Source: Flagellatimonas centrodinii
GTDB lineage: Bacteria; Pseudomonadota; Gammaproteobacteria; Nevskiales; Nevskiaceae
DNA length: 64,000 nucleotides
NCBI RefSeq assembly: GCF_016918765.2
Contig: NZ_CP092104.1
Coordinates: 2,108,001 to 2,172,000 of the forward strand
Direction of reading: 5' to 3'
A program made the position numbers and the translations under genes. Each line of letters opens with the position of its first letter. The first letter of the stretch is position 1. This document shows, piece by piece, positions 1 through 8,702 of this stretch. The notes beneath the pieces are model-generated. The model was not told the origin of the DNA and searched no databases. It was given only the letters and a program-made list of their open reading frames with translations.

Positions 1-558
1 GCCAATCGTCTCTGCGAGCGCCTGATCAAGGACGGTCTCAGCGCCGCCGCGCTGCATGGCAACAAAAGCCAGAATGCGCGCACCAAGGCGCTCGCCGGGT
101 TCAAGACCGGTGAGGTGCGGGTGCTGGTGGCGACCGACATCGCAGCCCGAGGGATCGACATCGACGAGCTGCCGCACGTCATCAATTTCGAGCTGCCCAA
201 CGTGCCCGAGGACTACGTCCATCGCATCGGACGCACCGGTCGTGCCGGCTTGACCGGCGAGGCGCTGTCGCTGGTGTCGCGTGAGGAGTTCCCGCTGCTG
301 AAGGACATCGAGCGGCTGATCAAGCGGCAGATTCCGGTGTTCGAGGTGGAGGGCTATCAACTGTCACCGCCGGGCCAGGCGCCGAAGGAAGAACCGCGCC
401 CGCCGCGGCCACAGCAGCGACGTGGTGGCGGCGGTGGCCGCCCGGGCGGTGGTGGTGGCGGGCAGGGGCCACGCAGCGGGCGTGGCGGCCGCGGCGGCGC
501 GCCGAAGAGCCAGAAAAGTGCAGAGCACCTGATGGGCAAGTCGCGCAAGGTGCATTGA
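1..558 (+). CDS. rhlE: DEAD-box RNA helicase, RhlE type (3' part only)
   Basis: Only the C-terminal part is in the window; the reading frame is open from base 1. The visible protein is most of the second RecA-like helicase lobe: [10 protein letters not shown], then [15 protein letters not shown] (motif V) and [10 protein letters not shown] (motif VI). It ends in a low-complexity Gly/Arg tail (about residues 120-175) and a short basic end. Such tails are typical of RhlE-type helicases that unwind RNA in ribosome assembly and mRNA decay and help non-specific RNA binding. The ATPase lobe with Walker A and DEAD lies upstream of the window, so assignment to RhlE rather than another DEAD-box subfamily rests on the motif V/VI context and tail. 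Confidence 0.88.
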   Translation, partial: ANRLCERLIKDGLSAAALHGNKSQNARTKALAGFKTGEVRVLVATDIAARGIDIDELPHVINFELPNVPEDYVHRIGRTGRAGLTGEALSLVSREEFPLLKDIERLIKRQIPVFEVEGYQLSPPGQAPKEEPRPPRPQQRRGGGGGRPGGGGGGQGPRSGRGGRGGAPKSQKSAEHLMGKSRKVH

Positions 559-593
559 GCCGGACCGACGCCGTGCCAGCACCGTGGAATCGA

Positions 594-625
594 CGGGCAT
601 GCCTTTCCGGGGCATGCCCGTTTTT
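594..625 (+). terminator. Rho-independent terminator after the helicase
   Basis: A perfect 10-bp stem (cgggcatgcc, 594-603, with ggcatgcccg, 611-620), a 7-nt loop and a run of five T form a textbook terminator 35 bases past the helicase stop. The minus-strand rpiA gene ends at 628, so the hairpin lies between two convergent genes. Confidence 0.88.
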
Positions 626-627
626 CG

Positions 628-1290
628 TCAGGCGTTGAAGACTTCGGCGCCGTCTGCGCTGCCGATGATCAGCAGATCTGCCGGACGATGGGCGAACAGG
701 CCCACGGTGACGACACCGGGAATCTGGTTGACGGTGGTTTCCAATCCCACGGGGTCGAGGATGCGCAGGCCGCGCACGTCGAGAATGAGATTGCCGTTGT
801 CGGTGACCACGCCCTCGCGCCAGACCGGATCGCCCCCCAGTTTCACCAGCTCGCGGGCGACAAAGCTGCGGGCCATGGGGATGACTTCCACCGGCAGCGG
901 AAAGTTGCCGAGCACCTGCACCTGTTTGGAGGCATCGGCGATGCAGATGAAGCGCCGCGAGGCGCCGGCGACGATCTTTTCGCGGGTCAGTGCGGCGCCG
1001 CCACCCTTGATCAGGCGCAGATGCGGGTCGGCCTCATCGGCGCCATCCACGTAAATCGACAGGGTGCCGGCATTGTTGAGATCGACCACGGGGATCCCCA
1101 GGGCCTTCAGCCGTGCGGTGCTGGCGTCGGACGAGGAGACGGCGCCGGGGATGTCGTCCTTGCGCTCTGCCAGCAGGTCGATGAAAAAATTGACGGTAGA
1201 GCCGGTTCCGACCCCGAGCACTTCGCCGGGGACGAGATGGTCGAGGGCGGCGCGGGCCGCGTGCTGTTTGGCGAGATCTTGCGGGTTCAT
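628..1290 (-). CDS. rpiA: Ribose-5-phosphate isomerase A
   Basis: 220 aa, full length for RpiA. It interconverts ribose 5-phosphate and ribulose 5-phosphate in the non-oxidative pentose phosphate pathway in the cytosol. Family signatures are present in order: the phosphate loop [13 protein letters not shown] near residue 25, DGADEADP near residue 83 and [13 protein letters not shown] near residue 93. The start ATG overlaps the stop of the upstream yggS by four bases (ATGA), so the two are very probably translationally coupled in one minus-strand operon. Confidence 0.96.
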   Translation of the reverse strand: MNPQDLAKQHAARAALDHLVPGEVLGVGTGSTVNFFIDLLAERKDDIPGAVSSSDASTARLKALGIPVVDLNNAGTLSIYVDGADEADPHLRLIKGGGAALTREKIVAGASRRFICIADASKQVQVLGNFPLPVEVIPMARSFVARELVKLGGDPVWREGVVTDNGNLILDVRGLRILDPVGLETTVNQIPGVVTVGLFAHRPADLLIIGSADGAEVFNA

Positions 1291-2003
1291 GACGGAGTTC
1301 CAGGAGGCGGAGGGCGAGCGGGACGTGAGCCGAACAGGGCGGTGCCAATTCGCACCCAGGTGGCCCCTTCGGTGATGGCGGCCGGATAGTCGTCGGACAT
1401 GCCGGCGGACAGCGTGTCGAGCGGCAGGCCATCGGCCTGCAGCGACTGCAGCAGTTGGCGCAGCCGGGCGAACGGCGCCCGTGCATCGTCACCGGGCTGC
1501 AGCGCCGCCGGCAGGGTCATCAGGCCGCGCAGGCGCAGGCCGGGCAGGCGGGCGACGGCGGCACACAGCCCCGGCAGCGCCGCCGGCGTACAGCCGGACT
1601 TGCTGGATTCGCCCGACAGATTGACCTGAACACAGACTTCGAGCGGGGCGTGCGTCGCCGGGCGTTGCGCGGACAGCCGCTGGGCAACCTTCAGACGGTC
1701 AATGCTGTGAACCCAGTCGAAGCCGGCTGCGACTTCCGCGGTCTTGTTGGATTGCAGCGGGCCGATGAAATGCCAGGTCAGTCCAAGGTCGCGCAGGGCG
1801 TCCATTTTCGGCAGGGCCTCCTGGACGTAATTTTCGCCGAAATGGCGTTGGCCAGCCTGCGCCAGAGTGCGCACCTCATCGGCGCTGCGGGTCTTCGACA
1901 CCGCGATCAGCCCGACCGACTCTGGCCTACGCCCGGCAGCGTTGGCGCAGTCGCGCAGGCGGCCACGCAGGTCGGTCAGTCGGGCGCGGTAGTCGGGCAT
2001 CAT
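1287..2003 (-). CDS. yggS: YggS family pyridoxal phosphate homeostasis protein
   Basis: 238 aa. YggS/PROSC proteins bind PLP without known catalysis and buffer the vitamin B6 pool. The PLP lysine is in [13 protein letters not shown] (about residue 37), followed by the family block [11 protein letters not shown]. The fold is the alanine-racemase-like TIM barrel. Two adjacent ATG codons (2003 and 2000) could both serve as start. It is the first gene of the minus-strand pair with rpiA and is divergent from pilT; in many gammaproteobacteria yggS also neighbours pilT, which supports the call. Confidence 0.95.
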   Translation of the reverse strand: MMPDYRARLTDLRGRLRDCANAAGRRPESVGLIAVSKTRSADEVRTLAQAGQRHFGENYVQEALPKMDALRDLGLTWHFIGPLQSNKTAEVAAGFDWVHSIDRLKVAQRLSAQRPATHAPLEVCVQVNLSGESSKSGCTPAALPGLCAAVARLPGLRLRGLMTLPAALQPGDDARAPFARLRQLLQSLQADGLPLDTLSAGMSDDYPAAITEGATWVRIGTALFGSRPARPPPPGTPS

Positions 2004-2099
2004 CTTGCTGGGGGGGCGAAAGCGCTATAACGTCGGTTGTAAGGGAATAAGCGAGGCGGCGACCCGCCGTCACAGTGTACTGCCGGGAGAACAACGACA

Positions 2100-3134
2100 A
2101 TGGATATCGCGCAACTGCTGACCTTCGGTGTCAAGCAGGGGGCCTCGGACCTTCACCTGTCCGCGGGGGTCGAGCCGATGATCCGGGTCGACGGGGACGT
2201 CAAGCGCATCAACCTGCCGCCGCTGGAGCACAAGCAGGTGCACGACATGGTGTACGACATCATGAACGACAAGCAGCGCAAGGCCTACGACGAGTTCCTG
2301 GAGACCGATTTTTCCTTCGAGATCCCGGGGCTGGCGCGTTTCCGCGTCAACGCCTTCAACCATGCCCGCGGCTCGGGGGCGGTGTTTCGTACCATTCCTT
2401 CCAAGATCATGAGCCTGGAGGATCTGCACTGCCCGCCGATCTTCAAGGACCTTGCCGACACGCCGCGCGGCCTGATTCTGGTCACCGGGCCGACGGGCTC
2501 GGGCAAGTCGACCACGCTGGCGGCGATGGTGAACCACAAGAACGAAAGTGAGTACGGGCACATCCTCACTATCGAGGACCCGATCGAATTCGTTCACCAG
2601 TCGAAGAAGTGCCTGATCAACCAGCGCGAGGTGCACCGCGACACGCTCGGCTTTTCCGAGGCCCTGCGCAGCGCCCTGCGCGAGGACCCCGACACCGTGC
2701 TGGTGGGGGAAATGCGTGACCTCGAAACCATCCGTCTGGCGTTGACGGCGGCGGAGACCGGGCACCTCGTGTTCGGCACCCTGCATACCAGCTCGGCGGC
2801 GAAGACCATCGACCGTATCGTCGACGTCTTTCCGTCGGCCGAGAAGGAAATGGTGCGGGCGATGCTGTCGGAGGCGCTGCGGGCGGTGGTGTCGCAAACC
2901 CTGCTGAAGAAGAAGGGCGGTGGCCGCATCGCGGCGCATGAAATCATGATCGGCACCCCGGCGATCCGTAACCTGATCCGTGAGAACAAGGTGGCGCAGA
3001 TGTATTCGTCGATTCAGACCGGGCAGCGCGATGGCATGCAGACGCTCGAACAGTGCCTGCGCGACCTCGTCAAGCGCGGCATGATCACGCCCGAGGATGC
3101 CCGACGCAAGGCCAACAAGCCGCTGGATATCTAG
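2100..3134 (+). CDS. pilT: Type IV pilus retraction ATPase PilT
   Basis: 344 aa, standard PilT length. PilT is the hexameric cytoplasmic ATPase that depolymerises the type IV pilus and powers twitching. The PAS-like N-terminal domain is followed by Walker A GPTGSGKST (residues 130-138), the Asp-box region LTIEDPIEFVH, Walker B VLVGEMRDLETI and the His box GHLVFGTLHTSSA. AIRNLIRE near the C-terminus matches the conserved PilT retraction motif. Twenty-eight bases separate its stop from pilU, so the three ATPase genes form an operon. Confidence 0.97.
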   Translation: MDIAQLLTFGVKQGASDLHLSAGVEPMIRVDGDVKRINLPPLEHKQVHDMVYDIMNDKQRKAYDEFLETDFSFEIPGLARFRVNAFNHARGSGAVFRTIPSKIMSLEDLHCPPIFKDLADTPRGLILVTGPTGSGKSTTLAAMVNHKNESEYGHILTIEDPIEFVHQSKKCLINQREVHRDTLGFSEALRSALREDPDTVLVGEMRDLETIRLALTAAETGHLVFGTLHTSSAAKTIDRIVDVFPSAEKEMVRAMLSEALRAVVSQTLLKKKGGGRIAAHEIMIGTPAIRNLIRENKVAQMYSSIQTGQRDGMQTLEQCLRDLVKRGMITPEDARRKANKPLDI

Positions 3135-3162
3135 GCCGCCGACTTCACACGGAACCCAGAAC

Positions 3163-4329
3163 ATGGAACGCGATCAAGCGGTCAAGATGATGCAGCAGCT
3201 GCTCAACCTGATGAAGGAGAAGGGCGGGTCCGATCTGTTCATCACCTCGGGGTTTCCGCCAGCGCTGAAGATCAATGGCCAGATGACACCGGTGGGCGAC
3301 AAGGCGCTGCCGCCGGAAGCGGCCGCGATCATGATGCGTGCCCTGATGAACGACCGTCAGACCAAGGAATTCGAAGCCACCAACGAGTGCAACTTCGCCA
3401 TCTCGCCCCCCAATGTCGGCCGTTTCCGTGTCAACGCCTTCGTTCAGCAGGGCCGGGTCGGCGGGGTGCTGCGCACCATCCAGACCGAGATCCCCAGCTT
3501 CGAGCAATTGCGACTACCTGCCCGGTTGCAGGACATCGTGATGGAAAAGCGCGGCCTGGTGCTGATGGTGGGAGGCACCGGCTCCGGCAAGTCGACCTCG
3601 TTGGCGGCCATGGTGGGGTATCGCAACCAGCAGAGCCGCGGGCACATCATCACCATCGAGGACCCGGTGGAGTACGTGCACCCGCACGGCGGCTGCATCG
3701 TCACCCAGCGGGAGGTGGGGGCCGACACCCAAAGCTGGGACAACGCCCTCAAGAACACCCTGCGACAGGCACCGGACGTGATCCTGATCGGCGAGATCCG
3801 CACCCGCGAGACCATGGAGTACGCGATCAACTTCGCCGAAACCGGGCATCTGGTGCTCTCCACCCTGCATGCCAACAGTGCCAACCAGGCGCTGGACCGC
3901 ATCATCAACTTCTTCCCCGAGGAGCGGCGCGCGCAGTTGCTGATGGACCTGTCGTTCAACCTCAAGGCGATCATCTCGCAACGCCTGATCCGACGTGAGG
4001 CGGGGGGGCGGGTGGCAGCCATCGAGATCATGCTCAACTCGCCGCTGATCGCCGATCTCGTCTTCAAGGGAGAGATTCACGAGTTGAAGGCGGTGATGGC
4101 GCGCTCGAACGAGCAGGGGATGATCACCTTCGATCAGTTCCTGTTCAACCTGTTCGAGGCCGGCGAGATCAGCTACGAAGAGGCCCTGCGCAATGCCGAC
4201 AGCAAGAATGAGCTGCGTCTGCGCATCAAGCTTGATTCCAAGCGTGCAGCGCAGAATCTGCTTGATGATGAAGGCGTCAACAGCCTGCTGATGAAGGAAG
4301 AGGAAATCGAACGCAGGGGCCTGCGCTGA
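3163..4329 (+). CDS. pilU: PilT-dependent retraction ATPase PilU
   Basis: 388 aa from ATG 3163 (start MERDQAVKMMQQ); the frame is open further upstream into the pilT end, but that extension does not look like the family N-terminus. PilU is the accessory retraction motor that acts with PilT under load. Walker A GGTGSGKST begins at residue 137, Walker B is VILIGEIRTRETMEY and the His box is GHLVLSTLHANSANQ. The C-terminal extension past the PilT core is typical of PilU. Its stop overlaps the start of the next ATPase gene. Confidence 0.95.
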   Translation: MERDQAVKMMQQLLNLMKEKGGSDLFITSGFPPALKINGQMTPVGDKALPPEAAAIMMRALMNDRQTKEFEATNECNFAISPPNVGRFRVNAFVQQGRVGGVLRTIQTEIPSFEQLRLPARLQDIVMEKRGLVLMVGGTGSGKSTSLAAMVGYRNQQSRGHIITIEDPVEYVHPHGGCIVTQREVGADTQSWDNALKNTLRQAPDVILIGEIRTRETMEYAINFAETGHLVLSTLHANSANQALDRIINFFPEERRAQLLMDLSFNLKAIISQRLIRREAGGRVAAIEIMLNSPLIADLVFKGEIHELKAVMARSNEQGMITFDQFLFNLFEAGEISYEEALRNADSKNELRLRIKLDSKRAAQNLLDDEGVNSLLMKEEEIERRGLR

Positions 4330-5390
4330 TGCTGAAAATCCTGCCGTATCTGAAGCTGGCGGTGGAACGCAATGCCTCCGACATTTTCTTCACCTGCAAT
4401 GCGCCGGCGATGCTCAAGGTCGACGGTGATTTCCTGGCGATCGGCAAGACCACGCTCACGGCCGACTTCATCCGCGAACTCGCCCACAACCTGCTGACGC
4501 CGGAGCAACAGCAGGAGCTGCGCGACGAGTGCGAGATCGACCTCGCCACCCAGGCCGGTGGTCTCGGCCGCTTCCGCGTCAATATCTTTACCCAGCGTAA
4601 CCAGATCGGCATGGTGCTGCGTTATGTCAGGGCCGACATCCCCCAGCTCGATGATCTCGGTCTGCCGGCAACGCTGAAGGATCTGGTGATGCTCAAGCGC
4701 GGGCTGATTCTAATGGTCGGCGCGACCGGATCAGGCAAGTCGACCTCCCTGGCGGCGATGATCCACCATCGCAACCTCAACGCTGCGGGGCACATCCTCA
4801 CCATTGAAGACCCGATCGAGTTCGTCCACGGAAACCACCGCAGCATCGTCAACCAACGTGAGGTTGGCACCGACACTCGCAGTTACGAACGGGCATTGAA
4901 GAGCTCACTGCGCGAAGCGCCGGACGTAATCCTCATCGGCGAGGTGCGGACCCGCGCCACCATGGAGGCCACGCTGACCCTTGCCAATACCGGGCACCTG
5001 GCACTGTCCACCCTGCATGCCAACAATGCCTACCAGGCGCTGCAGCGGGTGATCAATCTGTATCCCGACGAGAACCGCGATCAGCTCTACATGGACCTGT
5101 CGATGACCCTGCGCGCGGTCATCAGTCAGCGACTGGTGCGGCGCAAGGACGGCAGCCGCACCGCGGCTGTCGAGGTAATGATCAATACCCCGTTTATCCA
5201 GGACCTGATCCTCAACCGTCGCATTGACGATATCCGCGAGGCCATGGCGCAGTCCTCTGACAAGGGCATGCTGAGCTTCGATAACTCCCTGTTTGCCCTG
5301 TGGAAGCGAGGCGATATCGAGGTGGAAGAGGCCCTGGCCAACGCCGATTCCCGCGCCAATCTCGAGGCGAAGATCAATTTCGGTGGCTGA
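4329..5390 (+). CDS. Third PilT/PilU-like secretion-type ATPase
   Basis: 353 aa; the ATG shares a base with the pilU stop (TGATG), implying coupled translation. All ATPase elements are intact: Walker A GATGSGKST (from residue 131), HILTIEDPIEFVH, Walker B VILIGEVRTRATMEA and His box GHLALSTLHANNAYQ. It is closer by eye to the PilU product next door (same QREVGTDT, RDQLYMDLS and AVISQRLVRR blocks) than to PilT, so a local duplication of pilU is the simplest origin. Standard pilTU loci have only two ATPase genes. Its role is unknown; a third retraction motor or a partner forming mixed hexamers is inference. Confidence 0.85.
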   Translation: MLKILPYLKLAVERNASDIFFTCNAPAMLKVDGDFLAIGKTTLTADFIRELAHNLLTPEQQQELRDECEIDLATQAGGLGRFRVNIFTQRNQIGMVLRYVRADIPQLDDLGLPATLKDLVMLKRGLILMVGATGSGKSTSLAAMIHHRNLNAAGHILTIEDPIEFVHGNHRSIVNQREVGTDTRSYERALKSSLREAPDVILIGEVRTRATMEATLTLANTGHLALSTLHANNAYQALQRVINLYPDENRDQLYMDLSMTLRAVISQRLVRRKDGSRTAAVEVMINTPFIQDLILNRRIDDIREAMAQSSDKGMLSFDNSLFALWKRGDIEVEEALANADSRANLEAKINFGG

Positions 5391-5484
5391 AACCTTTTGA
5401 AATCAACCGTCTGGTGCTCCCCGGTAGTGGCAGGCCCGCGTCCGGTCGCGGTCGCCGCTGGCGCTGCGCCGGGTGCCGTGGTGC

Positions 5485-5513
5485 TTGCAAGCCCCCGGCC
5501 ACCTCACTACAAT
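5485..5513 (+). promoter_or_regulatory. Sigma-70 promoter for rplM-rpsI
   Basis: TTGCAA (5485-5490) and TACAAT (5508-5513) are separated by exactly 17 bases, about 60 bases before the rplM start. The rest of the 185-base gap from the ATPase gene holds a GC-rich leader with no further feature that I can support. Confidence 0.7.
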
Positions 5514-5575
5514 CGCGCGCTCTTCGAGGTCCGCCCCCGGGCAGACTGAACTATTACAAACGATTGCGGTGAGTC

Positions 5576-6004
5576 ATGAAGACGGTCTTTATCAACAATG
5601 AGAACGCCCAGCGCGACTGGTACGTTCTGGATGCCGACGGGGTCACCCTCGGTCGCCTCGCCACCGAAGTGGCACGCCGCCTGCGCGGCAAGCACAAGCC
5701 GGAATACACCCCCAACGCGGACAATGGCGACTACATCGTCGTCATCAACGCGGAAAAGGTGAAGACCACCGGCAACAAGGTGCAGGACAAGATGTATTAC
5801 AGCCACTCCCAGTTCCCCGGCGGTCTGAAGTCGGTGTCGCTGGGCAAGGTGCTGGACACGCATCCCGAGCGCGCCATTCAGCACGCCGTCAAGGGCATGC
5901 TGCCGCGCGGCCCGCTGGGTTACGCGCAGTTCCGCAAGCTGAAGGTGTATGCCGGTGCCGAGCACCCGCACACCGCCCAGCAGCCCAAGACCCTCACGCT
6001 TTAA
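5576..6004 (+). CDS. rplM: 50S ribosomal protein L13
   Basis: 142 aa, exact family length. L13 binds 23S rRNA early in large-subunit assembly. Recognisable stretches are [18 protein letters not shown] at the N-terminus, [18 protein letters not shown] and [16 protein letters not shown]. It is followed after 12 bases by rpsI, the universal L13-S9 pair. A good sigma-70 promoter lies upstream. Confidence 0.99.
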   Translation: MKTVFINNENAQRDWYVLDADGVTLGRLATEVARRLRGKHKPEYTPNADNGDYIVVINAEKVKTTGNKVQDKMYYSHSQFPGGLKSVSLGKVLDTHPERAIQHAVKGMLPRGPLGYAQFRKLKVYAGAEHPHTAQQPKTLTL

Positions 6005-6016
6005 GGCGCCCCGCAC

Positions 6017-6424
6017 ATGGTTATCAAGAAAGCTTCCGCCGAACAGAAGTACGGCACCGGTCGCCGCAAGACGGCTGCCGCTCGCGTGTTCCTCAAGCCG
6101 GGTTCCGGCGAGATGTCCGTCAACGGCAAGACCGTCGAAGACTATTTCGGCCGCGAAACCTCGCGCATGATGGTGCGTCAGCCGCTCGAACTGATCGACG
6201 GTCTGACCCGTTTCGACATCAAGGTCACCGTCAATGGCGGTGGCCCGTCCGGTCAGGCCGGTGCCATCCGTCACGGCATCACCCGTGCGCTGATCGAGTA
6301 CGACGAAACCCTGCGTGGCCCCTTGCGTGCCGCCGGCTTCGTCACCCGCGATGCCCGCGAGGTCGAGCGCAAGAAGGTCGGTCTGCACAAGGCGCGTCGC
6401 GCCACGCAGTACAGCAAGCGCTGA
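6017..6424 (+). CDS. rpsI: 30S ribosomal protein S9
   Basis: 135 aa. S9 sits in the head of the small subunit, its C-terminal tail reaching the P-site tRNA. The family block [20 protein letters not shown] and the terminal RRATQYSKR, with the tRNA-contacting last Arg, are present. It is co-transcribed with rplM and followed by a GC-rich hairpin. Confidence 0.99.
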   Translation: MVIKKASAEQKYGTGRRKTAAARVFLKPGSGEMSVNGKTVEDYFGRETSRMMVRQPLELIDGLTRFDIKVTVNGGGPSGQAGAIRHGITRALIEYDETLRGPLRAAGFVTRDAREVERKKVGLHKARRATQYSKR

Positions 6425-6430
6425 TGCCGG

Positions 6431-6458
6431 AGCGGTCCGGGTTCACCCGGGCCGCTTT
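6431..6458 (+). terminator. Hairpin terminator of rplM-rpsI
   Basis: Arms 6431-6441 and 6446-6456 pair over 11 positions with one G-U pair and a 4-nt loop, then TTT. The T run is short. The hairpin overlaps the putative -35 box of the tRNA-Gln promoter. Confidence 0.55.
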
Positions 6459-6470
6459 CGTCGCTACACT
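6442..6470 (+). promoter_or_regulatory. Sigma-70 promoter for tRNA-Gln
   Basis: TTCACC (6442-6447) and TACACT (6465-6470) with a 17-base spacer, 22 bases before the mature tRNA 5' end. Four of six bases match in each box. Confidence 0.5.
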
Positions 6471-6492
6471 GCGTTGTCGGTGAGATCCCATT

Positions 6493-6566
6493 TGGGGGAT
6501 CGTCTAATGGTAGGACCCGGGATTCTGATTCCCGTTGTCTAGGTTCGAGTCCTAGTCCCCCAGCCA
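6493..6566 (+). tRNA. tRNA-Gln (anticodon CTG)
   Basis: Acceptor arms TGGGGGA and TCCCCCA pair fully; the anticodon stem CGGGA/TCCCG encloses TTCTGAT, giving anticodon CTG (reads CAG). The T arm has GTTCGAGTC. CCA is encoded (6564-6566). The U-started acceptor and the CTAATGG D-loop are typical of bacterial tRNA-Gln. Confidence 0.97.
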
Positions 6567-6577
6567 ATCTCGTGAAG

Positions 6578-6599
6578 AGCCCGCCACTGGCGGGCTTTT
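6578..6599 (+). terminator. Rho-independent terminator of tRNA-Gln
   Basis: Perfect 8-bp stem AGCCCGCC (6578-6585) / GGCGGGCT (6589-6596), 3-nt loop and TTT. It is only 21 bases ahead of the next gene's ATG. Confidence 0.8.
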
Positions 6600-6620
6600 C
6601 GCGTTCAGGAGGTGGAGGTC

Positions 6621-8702
6621 ATGGTCAGGCGTTATGGCGGTCTGGGTTTGTTGCTGCTGCCGGTGCTGTCGCTGGCGGCGGAGGGCATGTGGACACTCGA
6701 CGCGCTGCCGCGCGATGCACTCAAATCCGAATACGATTTCGTGCCGGATGCCGCGTTCGTCGACCACGTTCGTGCCGCATCGGTGCGTCTCGCCAGCGGC
6801 TGCTCCGGCGGCTTCGTATCACCCGATGGACTGGTGCTGACCAACGCCCATTGCGTGGTCGACTGCGTCCAGTCACTGTCGACTGCAGACCGTGACCTCG
6901 CCGCCAGCGGCTGGGTGGCCCGTCAGCGATCCGAGGAGTTGCGGTGCCCGGCGATGGCGGTCAACCAGCTGCAGGCCACCACCGATGTCACCGCCCGTAT
7001 TGCGGCCGCAACCGAGGGCCTGCAGGGCGAAGCGTTTGCCCGCGCACGCAATGCCGAGCAGTCCCGGATTGAAGCCGAGTGTGTCGGCGACGAGGCTGGG
7101 ACACGGCGCTGTGACGTGGTCACCCTCTATGGCGGCGGCCAGTACCAGCTGTATCGCTATCGACGTCACGCCGACGTCCGGTTGGTGTTCAGTCCGGAGA
7201 CGGCGATCGGCTTCTTCGGCGGCGACCCGGACAATTTCAGCTTTCCCCGCTTTAGCTTCGACGCCGCCCTGCTGCGGGTCTATGAAGATGATCGTCCGGT
7301 GGCGACGCCGCAGTATTTCCGTCTCAACACAGAGGGCGCGGCCGCCGGCGAGCTGACCCTGGTCAGCGGCCATCCAGGGCGAACCCAGCGCCTGCTGACG
7401 GCGTCGCAACTGCGCCGCGAGCGCGACCTTGATGTGTTGCAACGGCTTTTGCACCTCGCCGAACTGCGCGGGGTGCTGTTGCAGTACAGCCGGCTGGGAC
7501 CGGAGGCTGCGCGGGTGGCGGCCACCGACCTCATGCAGGTCGAGAATGCCTACAAGGTGCTGGATGGCCGCCTGCGGGCACTGCACGACCCGCTGTTCTT
7601 CGATCATCGTGCCGTTCAGGCCCGCGCGTTGCGTACCGCGCTGGCCGATGACCCGAAGGCCCTGGCCGCCCTGACGGCAGCCGAGCAGGGCATCGCCGAA
7701 GCGCAGACCGCCTACCGGGCGCTGTATACGCCCTACCAGTTGATCGAGCGTGGGCGCGGTTTCGAAAGCGAGCTGTTCCGGCACGCCCGCACCCTGGTCC
7801 GGGCGGCGGCGGAACGCGAGAAGCCCAATGACCGGCGTCTGCGTGGCTACACCGAGGGCGAGTTGCCGCGTCTGCGGCAGCAGGTGTTGGGGGGCGCGCC
7901 GATCACGGCGGACTATGAACGGGCGCGACTGGCGTGGTCGCTGACCAAGCTGCGCGAGCGCCTGGGGCCCGACGATGCCTTTGTCCGGCTGGTCCTGGGC
8001 AAGGCCGACCCGGCGACCGTAGCCGATCGTCTGGTGGCAGGCTCGGCGCTGGCCGACGCCACGGTGCGCCGGGCCTTGTGGGAGGGCGGTGCCGAGGCGG
8101 TGGCGGCCTCCGAAGACCCCTTCATCCAGCTGGCCCGGGCGGTCGATCCGCTGGCGCGGCAGCTTCGTCAGCGCTACGAGCACGAGGTGGAGGCGGTCGA
8201 AGCGCGCCACGGTCGGACTCTCGCCGGGCTGCGGTTCCGGGCCTATGGGACGTCGGTCTACCCGGATGCGACGTTCACGCTGCGCCTGTCCTATGGCGAG
8301 GTCCGCGGCTGGCGTGAGGGCGACGCCGAGATCGCGCCCTTCACCACGGTCATGGGTCTGTTCGAGCGTGCCACCGGCAGCCCGCCGTTTGCCCTGACAC
8401 CGCCCTGGAAGGCGGCGCAGGCGCAACTTGATCCGCAGCTGCCGTTCAATTTTGTCACCACCAACGACATCATCGGCGGCAATTCCGGCAGCCCGGTCCT
8501 CAATCGTCGTGGTGAACTGGTGGGCGTTGCCTTTGACGGCAATCGCCATTCGCTGGGGGGCGCCTACGGCTACGACCCCCTTCGCAATCGCTGCGTCGCG
8601 GTGCACAGCGCCGCCATCGTCGGCGCCCTCGGTGCCGTTTATGGTGCCGACGCGCTGGTGGCCGAACTCAATCCGTTACCGGTGCCCGCCGAAACACGCT
8701 GA
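6621..8702 (+). CDS. S46 family serine dipeptidyl-peptidase
   Basis: 693 aa from ATG 6621, which follows an AGGAGG site (6607-6612) at ideal distance; a GTG at 6612 lies inside that site and is less likely. A signal peptide (LLLLPVLSLAAEG) predicts export to the periplasm. The catalytic His is in LTNAHCVVDC (residue 77) and the Ser in GGNSGSPVLN (residue 622); GGDPDNFSFPRF is the family block around the acid. S46 enzymes (DPP7/DPP11 type) remove dipeptides from peptide N-termini, so this gene suggests growth on external protein. The preference between hydrophobic and acidic residues cannot be told by eye. Its 3' end overlaps the convergent lipoprotein gene by 35 bases. Confidence 0.93.
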   Translation: MVRRYGGLGLLLLPVLSLAAEGMWTLDALPRDALKSEYDFVPDAAFVDHVRAASVRLASGCSGGFVSPDGLVLTNAHCVVDCVQSLSTADRDLAASGWVARQRSEELRCPAMAVNQLQATTDVTARIAAATEGLQGEAFARARNAEQSRIEAECVGDEAGTRRCDVVTLYGGGQYQLYRYRRHADVRLVFSPETAIGFFGGDPDNFSFPRFSFDAALLRVYEDDRPVATPQYFRLNTEGAAAGELTLVSGHPGRTQRLLTASQLRRERDLDVLQRLLHLAELRGVLLQYSRLGPEAARVAATDLMQVENAYKVLDGRLRALHDPLFFDHRAVQARALRTALADDPKALAALTAAEQGIAEAQTAYRALYTPYQLIERGRGFESELFRHARTLVRAAAEREKPNDRRLRGYTEGELPRLRQQVLGGAPITADYERARLAWSLTKLRERLGPDDAFVRLVLGKADPATVADRLVAGSALADATVRRALWEGGAEAVAASEDPFIQLARAVDPLARQLRQRYEHEVEAVEARHGRTLAGLRFRAYGTSVYPDATFTLRLSYGEVRGWREGDAEIAPFTTVMGLFERATGSPPFALTPPWKAAQAQLDPQLPFNFVTTNDIIGGNSGSPVLNRRGELVGVAFDGNRHSLGGAYGYDPLRNRCVAVHSAAIVGALGAVYGADALVAELNPLPVPAETR

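Noticed and set aside
6873-8606. 577-codon open frame opposite the S46 peptidase
   Set aside because: The peptidase has signal peptide, ribosome site and catalytic triad; the opposite frame has none.
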